This document shows, piece by piece, positions 23,690-37,039 of a stretch of 64,000 bases of DNA. Under the pieces are notes generated by a model. The model ran no database searches. It worked only from the letters and a program-made list of their open reading frames with translations, and had not been told where the DNA came from. Made by a program: the position numbers and the translations under genes. Source of the DNA: Heterocephalus glaber (Eukaryota; Chordata; Mammalia; Rodentia; Bathyergidae). Numbering within the stretch: the first letter of the stretch is position 1; each line of letters opens with the position of its first letter. The stretch lies in the NCBI RefSeq assembly GCF_000247695.1, contig NW_004624848.1, forward strand, positions 5,080,248 through 5,144,247, written 5' to 3'.

Positions 23690-24756
23690 ACTAGTAGTCT
23701 TCAAGGAAAATCTACATTCACCAAGAAACAGTGAACAAATGCAATGGGTAGAAAACACTGATACATGGAAAGCACTAAAATAAATATGTTAGCTATGGTA
23801 AAACATATATGATAAATGTGGTAGATACTAATATCTACCATATCAGTAATTACTCTAAATGTGATATACCACAAAGCACCAATTAAAGATACAGACTGAA
23901 GAGTGGATTTAAAAAATAAAAATCCAACAATTATAGTCTATAAGAAACTTTAAATATAATGGCACACATAGATTAAAAGTAAAAGGTTGAAACAGATATT
24001 CCACTGTCATCTGTAATGAAAATAACACTGCAGTAGCTATATTAATTTCAGACAAAGTAGAATTCAGAATAAGAAAAGCTATTGAAGACAATGAAGAACA
24101 TTACATAATGGTACAGGGTCAATTATACAAAAAGGCAGCAAACTTACTGAGGAAACATCTATAACAAACCAAAATACATCAGGCAAAGAACAGAGAATGG
24201 CAGGAGAAATAAACAATTCCATAATTATAATAATATTTTATAAATTACAAATCCATAATTGTAGCTGGAGACTTCAACATTGTTTCAGGAATTAGCAGAG
24301 CCAGGAGGCAGAGAACTGGGTGTGACAGCACTGAGCCTGAGAGTATCAGTAGCCAACTGGAAGTGACGGCCACCTGTGGGAGATACTGTTCAGAAGCAGC
24401 AGGATACGCACCCCTCCTCCTATGCCCACACGAGATCCACCATGTAGACTACATCTGGGAATGATGTAAATGTGCTTCACTCTTCAGAGAACAAAAATCA
24501 GGCTTTCCCTCAGACCACAGTGGCAGTGGATTGACCATCAGTAATGGGAAGATGGATAGAACATTGCAGCATAGTAGGAGGTAAACAACCTTCTTTTAGA
24601 TAACACTGTGTCAAAGAGGGAATATTCAGAGGGATTCCAAAAGCGAACTTTACACCAAACACAGTTGCCAGAATTTGCGGGGTGCCATAATGCCCAGAGG
24701 AAGATAATCTGAAGCAAACAGAAGGGAAGATGTCATAAACATCAAGGTGGATAGTA

Positions 24757-24855
24757 GGGCCGGGGATTTATCTCAGTGGCTCCTGTGCCTGCCTCACAAG
24801 CACAAGGTCCCAAGTTTGATCCCCAGTACCAAAAAAATAAAAAATAAAAAATAAA
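24757..24855 (+). repeat. ID-family SINE inside L1
   Basis: A full ID body ('ggccggggatttatctcagtgg...', 'caaggtcccaagtttgatccccagtacc') with an A-rich tail. Flanking copies 'ggtggatagta' (24,746-24,756) and 'gatggatagta' (24,856-24,866) form its target duplication with one mismatch. Confidence 0.93.
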
Positions 24856-25485
24856 GATGGATAGTAACGACATTAAAACAAGTAAACAGTAGAGAAAATC
24901 AAAGAAATCAAAAGTTAGTTCTGCATAAAAGATCAATTAAACTAATTAACCTGTAGCTAAGCTAGGGAAAAAAGAAGGAAAGCAAATTACTAATGTTAGA
25001 AATAACAGAGAGGTTATCACCACTTTTCCCATGGATATTAAAAAATGAATAAAAGAATGTTATAAAACTATGGCCACATATTTCATAACTTAGTGAACTG
25101 AACCAATCCCTTAAAATATAAAAACCTTGCAAAACTCAAAGAAAGAACAGATAATCTGGAGAGTTTTATATTTATTGAGAAAGTGAATAAATAATAATAA
25201 TCTTCTAAAACAAAATCACTAGGTTCGGATGGATTTACCTAATGAATTCTACTAAACTCTTCAGCAGGAAATTAAAGCAACTCTATAATTGCTTCCAGAA
25301 ATAGAGACAAATTGAATTCTTTTCAACTCATTCTACAAAGCGACAAAAAGACATGACAGGAAAACTAGAGAAGAATATATACCGTGACTATAGACCTTCA
25401 AATCCTCAATAAAATATTGGCCAAAAGAGCCCGTAATGTTTAAAAATAATTACAGTCAAGTAGAATTTATTCCAGGTATAAAAAT

Positions 25486-25797
25486 GCAATAATCCGAATG
25501 CATCTATCTGCTCAAAACCACAATGTGCTAGTACTAGGTAGTAGGGCTGCTAGGCAGGATGAGGTCCCGTCCAGAATGGCAATGGTGACCCTACAAAAGC
25601 CTCCTGGTGGTGTCTCTCCTGCCTGGGAGGAAGTGGTGAGGGAGAGGCCAGGAGCGGGAGAGTGGGTCTGCACCAGACCTTGACTCTGAGGAACCTTCTC
25701 CTGACTTTCAGGTTCCAGAACTGAGCCCGGTTAGTTTCTATGCTGCATGAGCTACCAACTTGTGGTATTGGTGGTGGCAGCCCAAACTAAGACAGGA
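25486..25797 (+). mobile_element. MaLR (MST/MLT-like) LTR inside L1
   Basis: L1 RT text stops after 'ttattccaggtat' and resumes at about 25,800 with 'cattcaaagtcaattaatgcaat'. Between them lies LTR text: 'ccacaatgtgctagtactagg' at the left and 'gactttcaggttccagaactg' to 'gcagcccaaactaagacag' at the right, which are hallmarks of mammalian MaLR LTR ends. Confidence 0.75.
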
Positions 25798-26990
25798 AAC
25801 CTACTTTAGCATTCAAAGTCAATTAATGCAATCCATCACCGTAACAAACTAAAGGAAAAAGGCCGTATGACCTCAAGAACAGATGTATAAAAATCAATTG
25901 ACAAAATGTAACACTCAGTCATGGGCAAAACAAACAAACCAAACCAAAGCAAACAAAAAAACCCCAACAAAATAAAATATTTCTCACCAAATTAGGAAGA
26001 GAGGTGAACTTTTTTTGACCTATTAAAAATGTATACAAAACCCTACAGATGATATACCGAATGGTTAGGAACTTCATGCTTTCTCTGTGAGCTTGAGAAC
26101 ACAAGAAGTCTATCCTCAGTCCCAGTCAGCATCACACTGGAAGTCTTGTATAGAAGAATATAAACAGAACTAGAAAGAAAATGCAGAAGAAAGAAGCAAA
26201 AACTGTCTTTGTTTGCAGATGATATGGTTATGAAGAAAATCCCAGAGAATCCATAACAACAACCGAGCTACAACTATTAAGAAGTTACAGCAAACCTGGA
26301 GAAAGCAAAGTTAACAGGCCAAAGTCAGCTTTTTTTTATATACCAGCAATGAACAGGATCAATTCGTAATTTATAACATAATACTACCTTTATGAGCACC
26401 AAAAAGGAGAAATGTTTAGGTAGATCTATTTGCAGAAGGCAATAAGATTCTGGTGCAAGAAATTAAAGATGGCCTAAATGAATGGAAATACATTCATTTC
26501 TACACAAAGACTGTTAAGTTGCTAATTCTTCCCAAATTGATCAATAAACTTAATTCAATACAATCAAAGCCAAGTAAATTATTTCATTCATATTACAAAA
26601 TATAAAAGAAAAAAGTTCTAAAGTTTATCTGGAGAAGTAAAGCACCAGTAATAGCTAATAAAATACTGAAAGGAACCTGTGGCTAGAGCCTGACACTCCT
26701 CTTCTTTGGAATTATTACAAATCTAGAGGAATTCAGACACTCTGGTATTGGTGAAACACTAGACAAACAGATCTACACACCAAGTGAGCCAAGGGCCAAA
26801 GGAGATGACAAACACCGGGATGAATGGACATGAGAGACAGCCAGCGGAGAGCCTCACAAAGTTCCAGTCAACTGCTCCTGGTGAAGGAGCAGACAACTCA
26901 AAAGGATGACGTTTTCGAAAAGGGCTCTGGAAAGGGAACACAGGAAGTCCCTGACTACGAGGGAGCTCCATCCTGGGAGGAACGTTGCTA

Positions 26991-29900
26991 AGCTGGATTT
27001 ATTTGTGATCCAACAAAACAAGTGGTATACCATACACTGTGGATGTTCACAACTTCCGTGCTCATAACTGGAAGCCTTACTGTTTCTAACTGAAAAAACA
27101 GTAATTTACAGCAGATTTTATATCTACAATTGCTTCTAAAATGGGAAATGGATCTTTTTTAGATTGGAAGAGGGCCAAGGGGTGGAGGGAGTATGGGAGG
27201 GGTACGAGGAATTAGGGTGTGTTTCATATGTGCCCACTCCCCATGATGACTGCAACCATCACGTACTGCTAACTTGTGGCAATGAAGAATATTCTAATGC
27301 AAGGTCTAGACAGCTACTTCCTTGGGGATGCCCTGAAGACCCCCACAGTAAACTTTTATTATACCACAGAGTAGAAGTTTTAGGTCATGTCTAAGTAGAC
27401 TCCAAGATATGATCCAAACTATTCTGCCTTATACATGTGATGGGTGACAGGGAAAATGTATCAATAGATGGAAACCTGAGCTGACTGAAATAATCACAAG
27501 CACTGAATTCATCCAATACACTCACGGTCATGATGATTGAGTTTGCTTGTGTAAAAGTTTGCACATTTCAGCTGGGTCCTGGCAGGAAAGAGGGGGCCTC
27601 CTGGCATCCTCCGAGAGGCCTTCCTGCCAGTCTTGCCCTGCCAGTCTTGCCCTGCCGTCATCCTGAGTGATACATGTACACGGACGGCTCTGGTGGATTT
27701 GGCGAAGCTCAGCTGGGAGCGACATCAAGTATCACAGCTGCTGTCATACCTGCCAAAAGAATTCCAGAGTCGTTTATACGACAAAATGTCTCTCACCAGC
27801 ATCTCTTCTCCCAGAAGTGTAAGACTTTTCCACAAAGTATCTGGACCCTCTGCTGAAAGAAGGCATTTCTCCTCTTGCATAACATCATCTTCAGTAGATT
27901 TTACTCTAACTTGCTGTTATCTACAGTGAATCACTAAAAATAATATATTAGTGTCAAAGATATGTTAATTCAAAAACGATTTTTGAATTTTTTCGAGTTC
28001 TTCAGAACTGTCCAACTGTCTTGGGCTCCACAAAGTACAAAAAACAAATGAACAAAACAAAAAGAGAAATTACTTTGTTTTTCTACTTCAGCAAATTCAT
28101 TCTCTCTTATTTATTTTCTCCAAGACTCAACATTCCATAAAATTTTGGGTCTCCAAATGTTACTTTGACATAGTTTCCAGATCCACTAACAAAATCAACT
28201 GTTTAAGTTTGAAAGTGTTCAACTGTTCAAACTGAATTTTGGGTTAAGGCTCTAAAAATCTTCTTTTATTTACTTCATTGCACCATGATCTTAAGTTTTT
28301 TTGTTCTTAAAAGTGGAAGGTTGGCCACATAGCAGGCCACTGAGGTTGCATGGATAGAACACCCTTCACTGAGGTACCTTTTCATATTACTGGAGGTTAC
28401 CACTCCACAGTTATTGCAATTCGTGGCACGTGACCTATTTCAATCAGAATGCATGACGTTGGTGATATAAAATCATAGGGCGCTATATTGAATACAAAAA
28501 GTATTTCAAGAATAAAAATAATTCCCTAGAAATACATATGTGAGAGGTTTGGAGTTCTCAAGTAAGAAAAGAGTTACCAATGTCAAAATCTGCACTTGGG
28601 GAAATTTATACAAGAGTATGCTGGTGTGCAAAATACAAATTCACCTTATTATTCTGGCTGTGCTTTTAAAATTCTCGAGATAAATTTTCAAAATGACCAT
28701 TGTGAAATGAATCATGAAAGCACTTACATGATTTGAAAGGCACCTCTAGTCAAGTTGGTGCTCAAGTTCAAGGCAAATTGTCAATTCAAGAAACAAACAA
28801 GCACACGTCTCCCTGTGATGGCGTGAGAGTGTGTACACAGGGGCTGAGAGTCGGCACACCTGTTGGGCAGGGCAGGGGAGGAGAGGGGTAAGCCTGGGCA
28901 GGGCCTGGGCCCCGCAGCGCATGCTGGGCCTTCTTTGGGAATCCAGACTCAATTTCAACCTTACAGGAATAAAGCAGAAGCATTTAGACAAAACAGTAAC
29001 TTCTAAACTTTATCTTTGTAAAAATTATACTTTTCAGTGTTTCAAGGAGAAGGCAGTAAAGGACAGAAGCTGAGAGGCAGGAGCAAGCCCTCTCCGGGTG
29101 AGTGTCATGTGAAGTCCAAGTCTGAAGCTGGCCCTCGTCAGTTCAGACAGTGCAAATGCATCAGGTCATCATGGGTCCCAGATGCCTGGTCCACTGTCTC
29201 TCCTGCAGCAACCTCTTTCCTCAGCTCACGTCTGTGGCCTCGTTAGGGTTTATTCATGGTCAGGTGCAAGTTTGGGGAGCTCAGTATGTGAGGGAAAGGC
29301 AGTGCCAGTCCCACGCTGAAGCATACTGGTCACCAGAAACAGCCTTCCGGTTTCCAAGCGGTGCCCCTGGTCATGGGCATATGCAGAGGAAGCACGGGCA
29401 CAGCGGACCTGTGCAGTGCCCCCTGCAGACAGAGATACCTCGGAATTGGGGTGCACTGCTGGAAAGAGAAGGGCTGGAGTACCACTGACCACAAGTCTCG
29501 GGAAAGGCTAAGGGTTTTGGCACAAGTGCCTGAATTCCTGTGTCTCGTGTCTCCAAGCATCCTCTGCAGATCTCCTGCTAAGTCACCACATGGAAAGCGA
29601 CTCCTTCCTGGGAGGTAGCAGGGCTCCATCCTTGGTCATCACAGAAGTGTGGGGGTGTGTTGTGAGCGGGCATGGCATCTCCTACGGGGAGAGGCAGGGC
29701 CCCCGAAGTGGGAGCCCCCTTTTTATCCAGGTCGGTCTTGTTCCTGCACAACTGAGGTCACAGCAGAGACTGACCCAAGTCCCTGGGCTCCACCATCTTT
29801 CTAAGAGACAAACCATCAATCTGATGGTAAATAAATACATCAAACTGTACTGTTTCTCCATGAAAGGGGCAGGAATTTGTCCTTAGAGGAATTATATAGA

Positions 29901-31050
29901 TTTCAAGTATAAGGAAGAAATGCTGAACACCAATGGTGGCTTTCTGGGCCATAGTTTTAATGTTGCTGTGGTAAACATTATTCCAGAAGGCGGGCGCATG
30001 GGGCCCTGTAGAGAAAGAGTAGCTGAGCACCAACTAGGTAGCTCCAGTGTGGGAGGAGTGGGCTGAGACAGAGGATCTTGTTGGTTTAATCTGTGCAGCC
30101 AATCTCGTCACGCGTTCAGAGCAAACCAGGTATTTCCCGCTGTCAGCACACACTCGGCCCTGAGGACCGGCTCCGGTGGGTGATGGAGCAGGCTGTGCTG
30201 CACATGTGCAGGCTGTAGGAGCCAAGCAGTCACCTCTCAGAGCCACTCTCAGGCGGTAGCTATGGATCAGTTTCCATGACTGAAAACTGCTCGTGAACGC
30301 ACATGCACACTTCACCGGCTACCTTCCCTGTAACTGCTTTTGTTAACACTTCCAAAATATTTTCACTCAAACCCTTGGTTCTGGTTTACTCTGGGGAAGG
30401 GGTGGGGGTTACTGAGGAATGGCAAATGGATATTTCCTTCTCTGTGCCCCATGGATATGCAGAGAAATGCAGGGGAGTTTCCTTTCAGTGGGATTCTAGC
30501 TATACCTGCACGTGACTAGCATATCTGTCTGAGAAATAATGCGCATTCAGGAGACTATGTATGTTGGATGCTTCTTTCTTTCGCTACCAACATTCTCTTA
30601 TAAAATCTATTTCATGTTAGAAGCCCAAGAGGTGACCTCTGTGTGGGTCTGTGTTCCCTCTCCTGCAACAGCTACCAGAGCCAACTCTTGGTGATGACAG
30701 CCATTGCTTTCCTTACTTAGCAAACACTGATGTCCTAAATGATGTGCACCAAGGACAGGAGTACCTGCATCTGTGGGGTCACAGGGCTCATGGGCCCGGA
30801 CTTGCCCTGCAGGCTGCACAAGCCATGGCCCTTATTAAAAATGTGTAGCTTGAAGTATTTGTTTGAAAATGTACTGGAGATGCATGCCAGTATAAGACGT
30901 TCCTCGCCTCAAAATACAGGAAGTTCATCTGGCTGTTGTACACAGCAGTTCAGCTGTTACTGGGCTGAGTGTGCAGGCAGTGTTTCCACAGGCTTCAGGG
31001 AAATACATTCCAGAAGCTTCACTGTAGCCCAATTGTGTGACTTAGTTTTT
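26991..31050. other. Unassigned sequence, no gene seen
   Basis: No recognisable gene. The parts at 28,800-29,760 and 30,040-30,260 are GC-richer and give overlapping frames on both strands (up to 112 codons) with no domain. A 14-base unit is repeated in tandem at about 27,625-27,655. Confidence 0.35.
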
Positions 31051-31074
31051 ACACACACACACACATGCACACAC
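31051..31074 (+). repeat. (AC)n microsatellite
   Basis: A short AC run with one TG interruption. Confidence 0.85.
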
Positions 31075-31307
31075 CGTGGTACCTCTTCTGGTTTCCCAGG
31101 TTTAACTCACCAGGTACAACTGTAACCAGGGTGGATTGAGGATGGCCTCACAGTGCTCTGCAAGGATCCACAGACAAGGCTATGACAACAGCCGATGACA
31201 GAGGTGAGAGGCTCGCTTGGGACTGCACGTGCAAAGTAAGCTGTCTGCAGCATTGTAAGTTCCGGCATATACAACACATTATCAACCTGAAGCCTCACAA
31301 AGAAGGC

Positions 31308-31380
31308 GTGGTTCTGAGAATGTAGCTCAGTGCAGAGCACTTGCCTGGTATGAGCAAGGTTCTGGACTCGAGGGACAGTG
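31308..31380 (+). repeat. ID-family SINE, divergent
   Basis: 'gtggttctgagaatgtagctcagtgcagagcacttgcctgg' and 'gcaaggttctggactcgaggg' follow the ID consensus order (A-box, body, B-box). The poly(A) tail has decayed. Confidence 0.75.
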
Positions 31381-32564
31381 TACTTCCGGCAGGGTCGGAG
31401 TACCCTTCCCCAGTGAGGGGGTTCCCTCATCCTTCAGAGGCCCTGTGTCTGCGAACTGACTCGGGTCTGTGCACCGTGAACTATCTTGACTCCATCCTAG
31501 TGACTTCTACCAGGTCACTTTCCTCAGAGATGTTTTCGTTGTGTTTTGTTTCAAAAAGTCCCAATAGGACTTTGTTAGGTTGTTCACTCCCTTAGCCCTC
31601 GTGGTGGATGGACTAAAGGAATTGTCCTCCACCAAATGGTGCTGGAACTGAATAAGCTGGTTTCCACCAAAGAATCTGCGGTCCACATCATTGGTCTTTT
31701 CATTGTTCACTTTATATTTTGTTTTTGATGACACATAATGTATTAATAAATTTATGGAGCTGACCCTGCAGTTTACAGCAGTAACTGTACTCATTCTGCC
31801 TCTGCAGTTACTGGTCAGGGCAGTTACAGTATCTTTCAAGATGTATGCAGAACACAGGCACTATGCTAGGTATTTCCAGGAGAACGTAATTCAGGACACA
31901 CCTGGACACTTGAAGCGTCACAAACCACTGCCTGGACTGAACCTCCGCAGTGCTGGGAGGTTGGTTGGTTCATCCTACAACTCCTATGGCCCCCTTGGCC
32001 CTCACTAATGATACCCCTGACTCCCATAGGCTAGGAGCCAGGTGACATAGTCTACCTGGGCATGGATCCCTGCCTCTGCTCTGCTTTTCCCCAACACAGC
32101 TTTATCTGAGTACAACACGTAAATAAAGCCTCGATTACCACGATGTGCAACATACTTTGATGTGGTATGCTTTCTGAAATGATCACCATGAAGCTAAATA
32201 GAGTGCTGGTCGCCTCACATGGGCACTTTGTGTGCACGGTGAGAACATTTAACATCTGCCCCCTTGGTGAATTTCAACCTTTTTCCTGTCCACAGTGCTG
32301 TACGTTTGATCCTGTCATCTCTGGCTGTCCTCTCATTGGAGGACTCTACAGCTCATCTAGAACCTTACTTGAGAAATGGCATGAAAATATGGTTTTGCTT
32401 AGGAACTTTTCAGTTTAGGAAGGTAAAGTACTTTCTCTAAAGACTGCTGTTTGTAATTACTATTTATTTATTTGTTTGTTTGCCTGTGGTTTTCATCAAA
32501 GCACCATTAGTGTAAGGAAGTTGTTGACAATGACATTGGTAAAAAATGATGAAATAATGATAAC
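31381..32564. other. Unassigned sequence, no gene seen
   Basis: Overlapping frames of 84-110 codons on both strands, without family resemblance. Confidence 0.35.
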
Positions 32565-32672
32565 AGCCTGGGGATATAGCTCAGTGCTATATTGTTTATC
32601 TAGCATGTACAGGTCCTGAGTTCAATTCCAATCCCTAGCACTCTGATTATAATATTAATAATAATAATAAAT
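32565..32672 (+). repeat. ID-family SINE with A/ATT-rich tail
   Basis: 'cctggggatatagctcagtg', 'atctagcatgtacaggtcctgagttcaattcc', then an (AAT)n-like tail. Confidence 0.85.
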
Positions 32673-32689
32673 CAGCAGCTAAGGTGTTG

Positions 32690-32880
32690 AAGAATTGTGC
32701 TGTGCTAAACACTTGAGCATATTAACTGTGTTGAATCTTATGTTTTCACAATAACCTTGTGGGCTACAATAATTATCTCATTTTATACATGAGGAAACTG
32801 AAAAGAAGGATGGTAAATAAGACTAAATGCCAAGGCGGTCAGTGGAAAGACTGGCGTCAACTTGTACAGCGTCACTGGCT
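32690..32880 (-). repeat. MIR SINE fossil
   Basis: 'ttttcacaataaccttgtgggctacaataattatctcattttatacatgaggaaactga' is the reverse complement of the MIR core, in the usual order. It is ancient and divergent. Confidence 0.75.
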
Positions 32881-33423
32881 CACTGCCTCGAGTTTGATAT
32901 TTTCTAAGCATGAAGCTCCCACTGCAAGCTGTGCTCTGGTCATGCTCCTGTCTCTCCAGGAAGAGCAAGAACTTAAAACCTTTGAAGATCTGGGGTTCTT
33001 TATTGGGTTTTTCGTTATTTTCAAGGCTTTCTTGACTTGTGCACCCTCTCCTATATTCACTGAACTAGATGATTTTGTACTGTCCAAATGAGCTTTTAAA
33101 TCGTGCCTTTCTTTATAAAAAAGAAACATTTAGCAAAAAGCAGGGATATCTACCATATCGTACAACATACCAAATGTTTGTCTGTTTATATATCTATTTT
33201 TTATTGTGAATTTTGATGAAGGAAGAATGTTTTGTTAAACTATTGCAGAAATGACAAGTATAGAATTTTTGTAATTGCAATCAATGTAAAAGCTATTAAT
33301 ACTAATTTTGGATAGCAGATGTATCTTCAAATATATTATTTTTCCTTATTATGACTATTATCTTTTATTACCAGAAATCCTTATCAACTGCACAAAAAGG
33401 TAATGAAAAACTGAAGCAGAGAA
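32881..33423. other. Unassigned sequence, no gene seen
   Basis: AT-rich. No gene or nameable repeat. Confidence 0.4.
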
Positions 33424-33620
33424 GGCCGGTGTGGAGGGGCAAGCTTGTGACCCCTGCACTTTAAGAGCTCAGGCAGCAGGACCACAAGTTCAAGCCCCGC
33501 CTGGGCACCTTCATGATTTAGTGAAACCTTGAGAGTAAGAAGTAAAAGCAGGGTTGGGAATGTAGCTTCAGAGCAAATGTTCTGGATTCAATTCCCAGAA
33601 CCATAACAAAATGAAACAAT
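33424..33620 (+). repeat. Chimeric B1+ID SINE
   Basis: A 7SL-like B1 half ('ggccggtgtgg', 'acccctgcactttaagagctcaggcagcaggaccacaagttcaagccccgcctggg') is joined through an A-rich linker to an ID-like half ('gggttgggaatgtagctt', 'ctggattcaattcccagaacc') and an A-rich tail. It is the second copy of this composite in the window, after the one at 6.4 kb. Confidence 0.8.
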
Positions 33621-36225
33621 CTGCTGGACCAAAAGAGAAAGAAAAGTAAAGATTGTGAACCGAGAAAACTATGAGAAAAAGATGTCATATAGTGTGATAT
33701 AAATAGGTACTTTCCAGATTAGAAATTAGCTCATGAACTTCTGCACGGACTACGTGTTCATGGCACACACTTTACCCTGTTAGTAGGGAGAAAACAGTCA
33801 TTGGCTGGTGCTGCAGTGTGGATGCTGCTTATGTACCTTGCTTTCACAGCAGGTAGAAAAAGGAAGACAGAATCTATAGCAATTTACACGAGCACAACTT
33901 TGCAACCATTTGTATTTTCCCTACACAATTAACTGGGGACACAATTCTGATGCTAAGCCTTAGTTGTTCTCTTTGTGAAATGAGATCTCCAGATGCCAGG
34001 GTTCACAAAAATGTTCTGACATTACTTGGTATTATCATCCTATATATTTGAGAGAATAATTTAACTCATGGGTTGTGGTATAAGTGATAGTTATTAATTA
34101 ACAGAATCATTGAGGATTTGATTTAATTCAGAGCAGAAATAGCCACTATACAAGTAGGAACTCCAGGGTTTCCCTCCCCCTCCAGGCTGAGTGGCTTGGG
34201 ATCAATACTTCTTGCATACAAGGCAGCATTCAGCACTTCCTTCTCTCTAGAGCTGACTCTCACTAATTTCACTGATTTTTAAAACATTAGCATAAATAGC
34301 AACTCAGATTGTGCATTACCAGTGCATTTATGGAACAGAGGTGTGTTTTCATAGTTAAGTTGGGATTTTAAAATTTGCCTTTGATACCCTATTAAACTTT
34401 GGAAATCATGCAGAAATGGTCTTACCATGGAATCCTAACCTACAATCCTAACAAAACCTTGATCCATGTCAACGAATATTACTTGCAAGCATTGTTCCAC
34501 CTGGGAGCTCTTTCCACGGACAACTGCTCTGGGCTTTGACACCTTCCTGTTTAGATGGACAGTGAGAGTGGAAACTTTTCCACTTTTAATACTGAATCTA
34601 GAAAATACTGACATTTTAAAAATATGACTGAATATATAAAAAAACCAGATATTTGAATGTTTTCTAGAATATATAAGGAGGAACAAAGATTTCTCAAATA
34701 ATGAGATATTATGTCAAGATTCTAATTAGTACACAAGTCTGTGACAAGCTCCAATTATAGTAGCATACTGGAGTAACAGATAATAAAATTCTCTTCCCGA
34801 ACTCTTTTAGATATTACAGGATAATGATATCTTAGTGTCTGTCTGTGTCACAAATATGTTCTTTCTCAAGCCTGCAACAACTGACCCGATTCTAAATTAA
34901 ACTCTTTGAAGCTTCAGATCTTGTTGAACTCAATTTTCACTGAGCACTATTAACTCAATTATTCATACTCTACTTCTATTGACTGCACATTCCCATTTCT
35001 ATAGAAGCCATGGAACTGAAAGTGGTATTTTTCTTTTCTTTTATAATGTCAAAGTACAGTGATTATGGCATAGTTATGTCTAGCTTCCTGTTTCAAATGT
35101 TCTCGGAGACTTCATTGTATAAATGACTTCCTTTTGAAATTTCAGGTGAAGGAAGATATGCTATTAGCAGTTCATAAGGCACAACTGAAAAATATTTCTG
35201 GATAAATGTGTTCTTCTCTGGTATATACATTTAATTTAATTACAGATTATTCTAGATATCTTTTAGTATCATTAGATAAATACCCACACTTAACTAAATT
35301 TCTTTATTCAGAAAAGATAGCTTTGATTGTAACAGTCTTTACCAGTCTTTTCAGTTGCAAAGAAGCTAATGGTCTATGTGTGTAGAAAACATGCTTATAA
35401 TTCTATATACTGGGAAAAACTTCTAATTAATCCAAACCTTAATAGCATTAATTTTTACTGATTGATTTCAGTGTTTTCTTTCTTCTTCTACAAGTGACTA
35501 TAAGAGGAGAGTCTAGCTTTCAAATTTGACACGTAGAGGTTTTGATTTATAGAACATGATCTTTTTCAATATGCGAATACTCCTCAGAAAGCTGATTTCA
35601 AATTACCAATCAATAGGCTTGGAAATGGGTCTAAAATTTTACTCACAGGCTCTTCTGTGTTTATGTGAGCCAGGTCCAGCCATGACACAGACAGCCATGA
35701 GTACACATTATCGTTCAGAAGCCCACGGCCACCCAACTCCATACACACACACGGCCATTTGTTTCCTAACAATCAGAAAGGATTTTAGTCTTCACAAAAC
35801 AATTTAAAAGTAAGTGTGTCACCCAGGGCTGAGGGAAGAGGCAGGCTTGCTCACGATGCTCTGCTCTCCAGAAAGCATTTTCTTTCCCTCCTCTGTCACC
35901 TCAAGGAGTCGTGAGAACAGGTGTGTGATGTCCACACCCCTCAGAACCACCTGAAGGCCCACCAGGACTGGCTCCCCAGGCTCCTCCTTCATGGACACCT
36001 GGTGCCTGGCTCCCTTGCTTCAGGCTGTGTCCTAGACACTGGTTACAGGGTTGGTGCTGGGCCACGGCATCATGGTTTCTTCTGGGTCATGCCTACTCTA
36101 TCCAAAGTTTCCTGCAAGGCTCCTGGTTGAGACAACAGCTCTCCTCTCTGGTATCTGAGAGGGTGAGGACAGTGAGCAAGTGGGACAGGGTGCTTTGGGC
36201 TGGTTTCCTTTGAAGGCCGGAATCT
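33621..36225. other. Unassigned sequence, no gene seen
   Basis: Mostly AT-rich, with a GC-richer part at 35,820-36,220. No open frame with a known domain. Confidence 0.4.
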
Positions 36226-36507
36226 TTTTTTTTTTTTTTTTTCTGCTTAAATTCTTTTATTGGTACATTTTAGGTATACAATATGTTTACATTTATCATT
36301 GCGTGTTTGTACCTGTACATGATGTGTCTTGGTTCTTATTTTTTCCCCATTCCCTGTGAACCCTTCACCCCTCCACCCTTCCCTATTTACATAGATTTCA
36401 TTTCCTTTTTTTTTTCCTTTTCTCATAGTTTTTCCTTTTCCTTCTTTTCTTTCCCTTTCCCCTCCCACTTCCCCTACCCCTTTGGGCCTTTTCTTCCTAT
36501 TTCAAAT
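36226..36507 (-). repeat. G-rich, A-tailed retroposon, copy 1
   Basis: Starts on the plus strand with a pure poly(T) run (its A tail), then 'ttattggtacattttaggtatacaatatg'-like text and a long C/T-rich tract, ending at 'ggccttttcttcctattt'. Read on its own strand it is a G/A-rich body followed by '...gtatacc.aaaatgtaccaataaaagaatt' and poly(A). Three further copies lie at 53.3-54.4 kb with matching ends. Its last ~35 bases resemble the 3' end of the L1 at 58,950. It is therefore either a 5'-truncated L1 3' UTR or a short element using L1 machinery. Confidence 0.8.
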
Positions 36508-37039
36508 AATTGATTATTTGAAGGCTGTAATCGTGTACAATGAGAACAAGGATGGCTTCATGTCCTGGCTCCCCAGGTCAGGGGCCATTTGCCTCAGGCC
36601 CCGTGGGAGGCTCCACCACCGCTTCCTCTGCTTCCCCGTCAGGCTCATTGGTGAGCTGGAGGTCGTCTCTGAGGGAGGCAGCTTTGGGTGTGAGTGTAAC
36701 TGTGTATGTCAGCACTGGTATCTATGGGTGAACCAGCTCAGTAGCTCACTAGCTCCACTGGTGTAACCAAGTTAATAATCAGATAAATAAATTTATTCAA
36801 TAATAAACATTTCTGGAAAACATTTTTTCTTCTGAATTTTTTTGAATTTTAGCTTTCACAGCTAACAGGAATAATGACCTTTCGTGACTATCCTAAACTT
36901 GGCTACAGAACAATTTAATGTCATGTATTGGAAGACTTATTAGGCAAAATCCATTGAGTTGTACAAATCTTCATACATTTGTGTCAGTAATTCCTTTCGG
37001 TGGAAGCTATGCTTAGTTGATCACCGCCAAGATACTGTA
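36508..37039. other. Unassigned sequence, no gene seen
   Basis: Two overlapping plus-strand frames (94 and 63 codons) at 36,482-36,766, without family resemblance. Confidence 0.4.

Larger units (their letters stand above)
23690..26990 (+). mobile_element. Old LINE-1 ORF2 remnant, sense
   Basis: Long stretches follow L1 ORF2 text in order. The endonuclease part runs 23,980-24,540 (for example 'gctatattaatttcagacaaagtagaattcag', 'gagacttcaac', 'cttccctcagaccacagtgg'). The linker and RT approach run 24,890-25,330 ('aaagttagttctgcataaaagatcaatt', 'cactaggttcggatggattt'). The RT core runs about 25,430-26,560 ('gaatttattccaggtat', 'gtctttgtttgcagatgatatggt' at 26,200-26,230, encoding the F-A-D-D motif). 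Stops and indels are frequent. It was later split by an ID SINE and an LTR. Sequence past 26,760 is harder to place. Confidence 0.85.

Noticed and set aside
24757..24855. Possible tRNA gene from A- and B-box text
   Set aside because: It is an ID SINE with a poly(A) tail and target duplication, derived from tRNA-Ala but not a tRNA gene. The same applies to the other ID copies.
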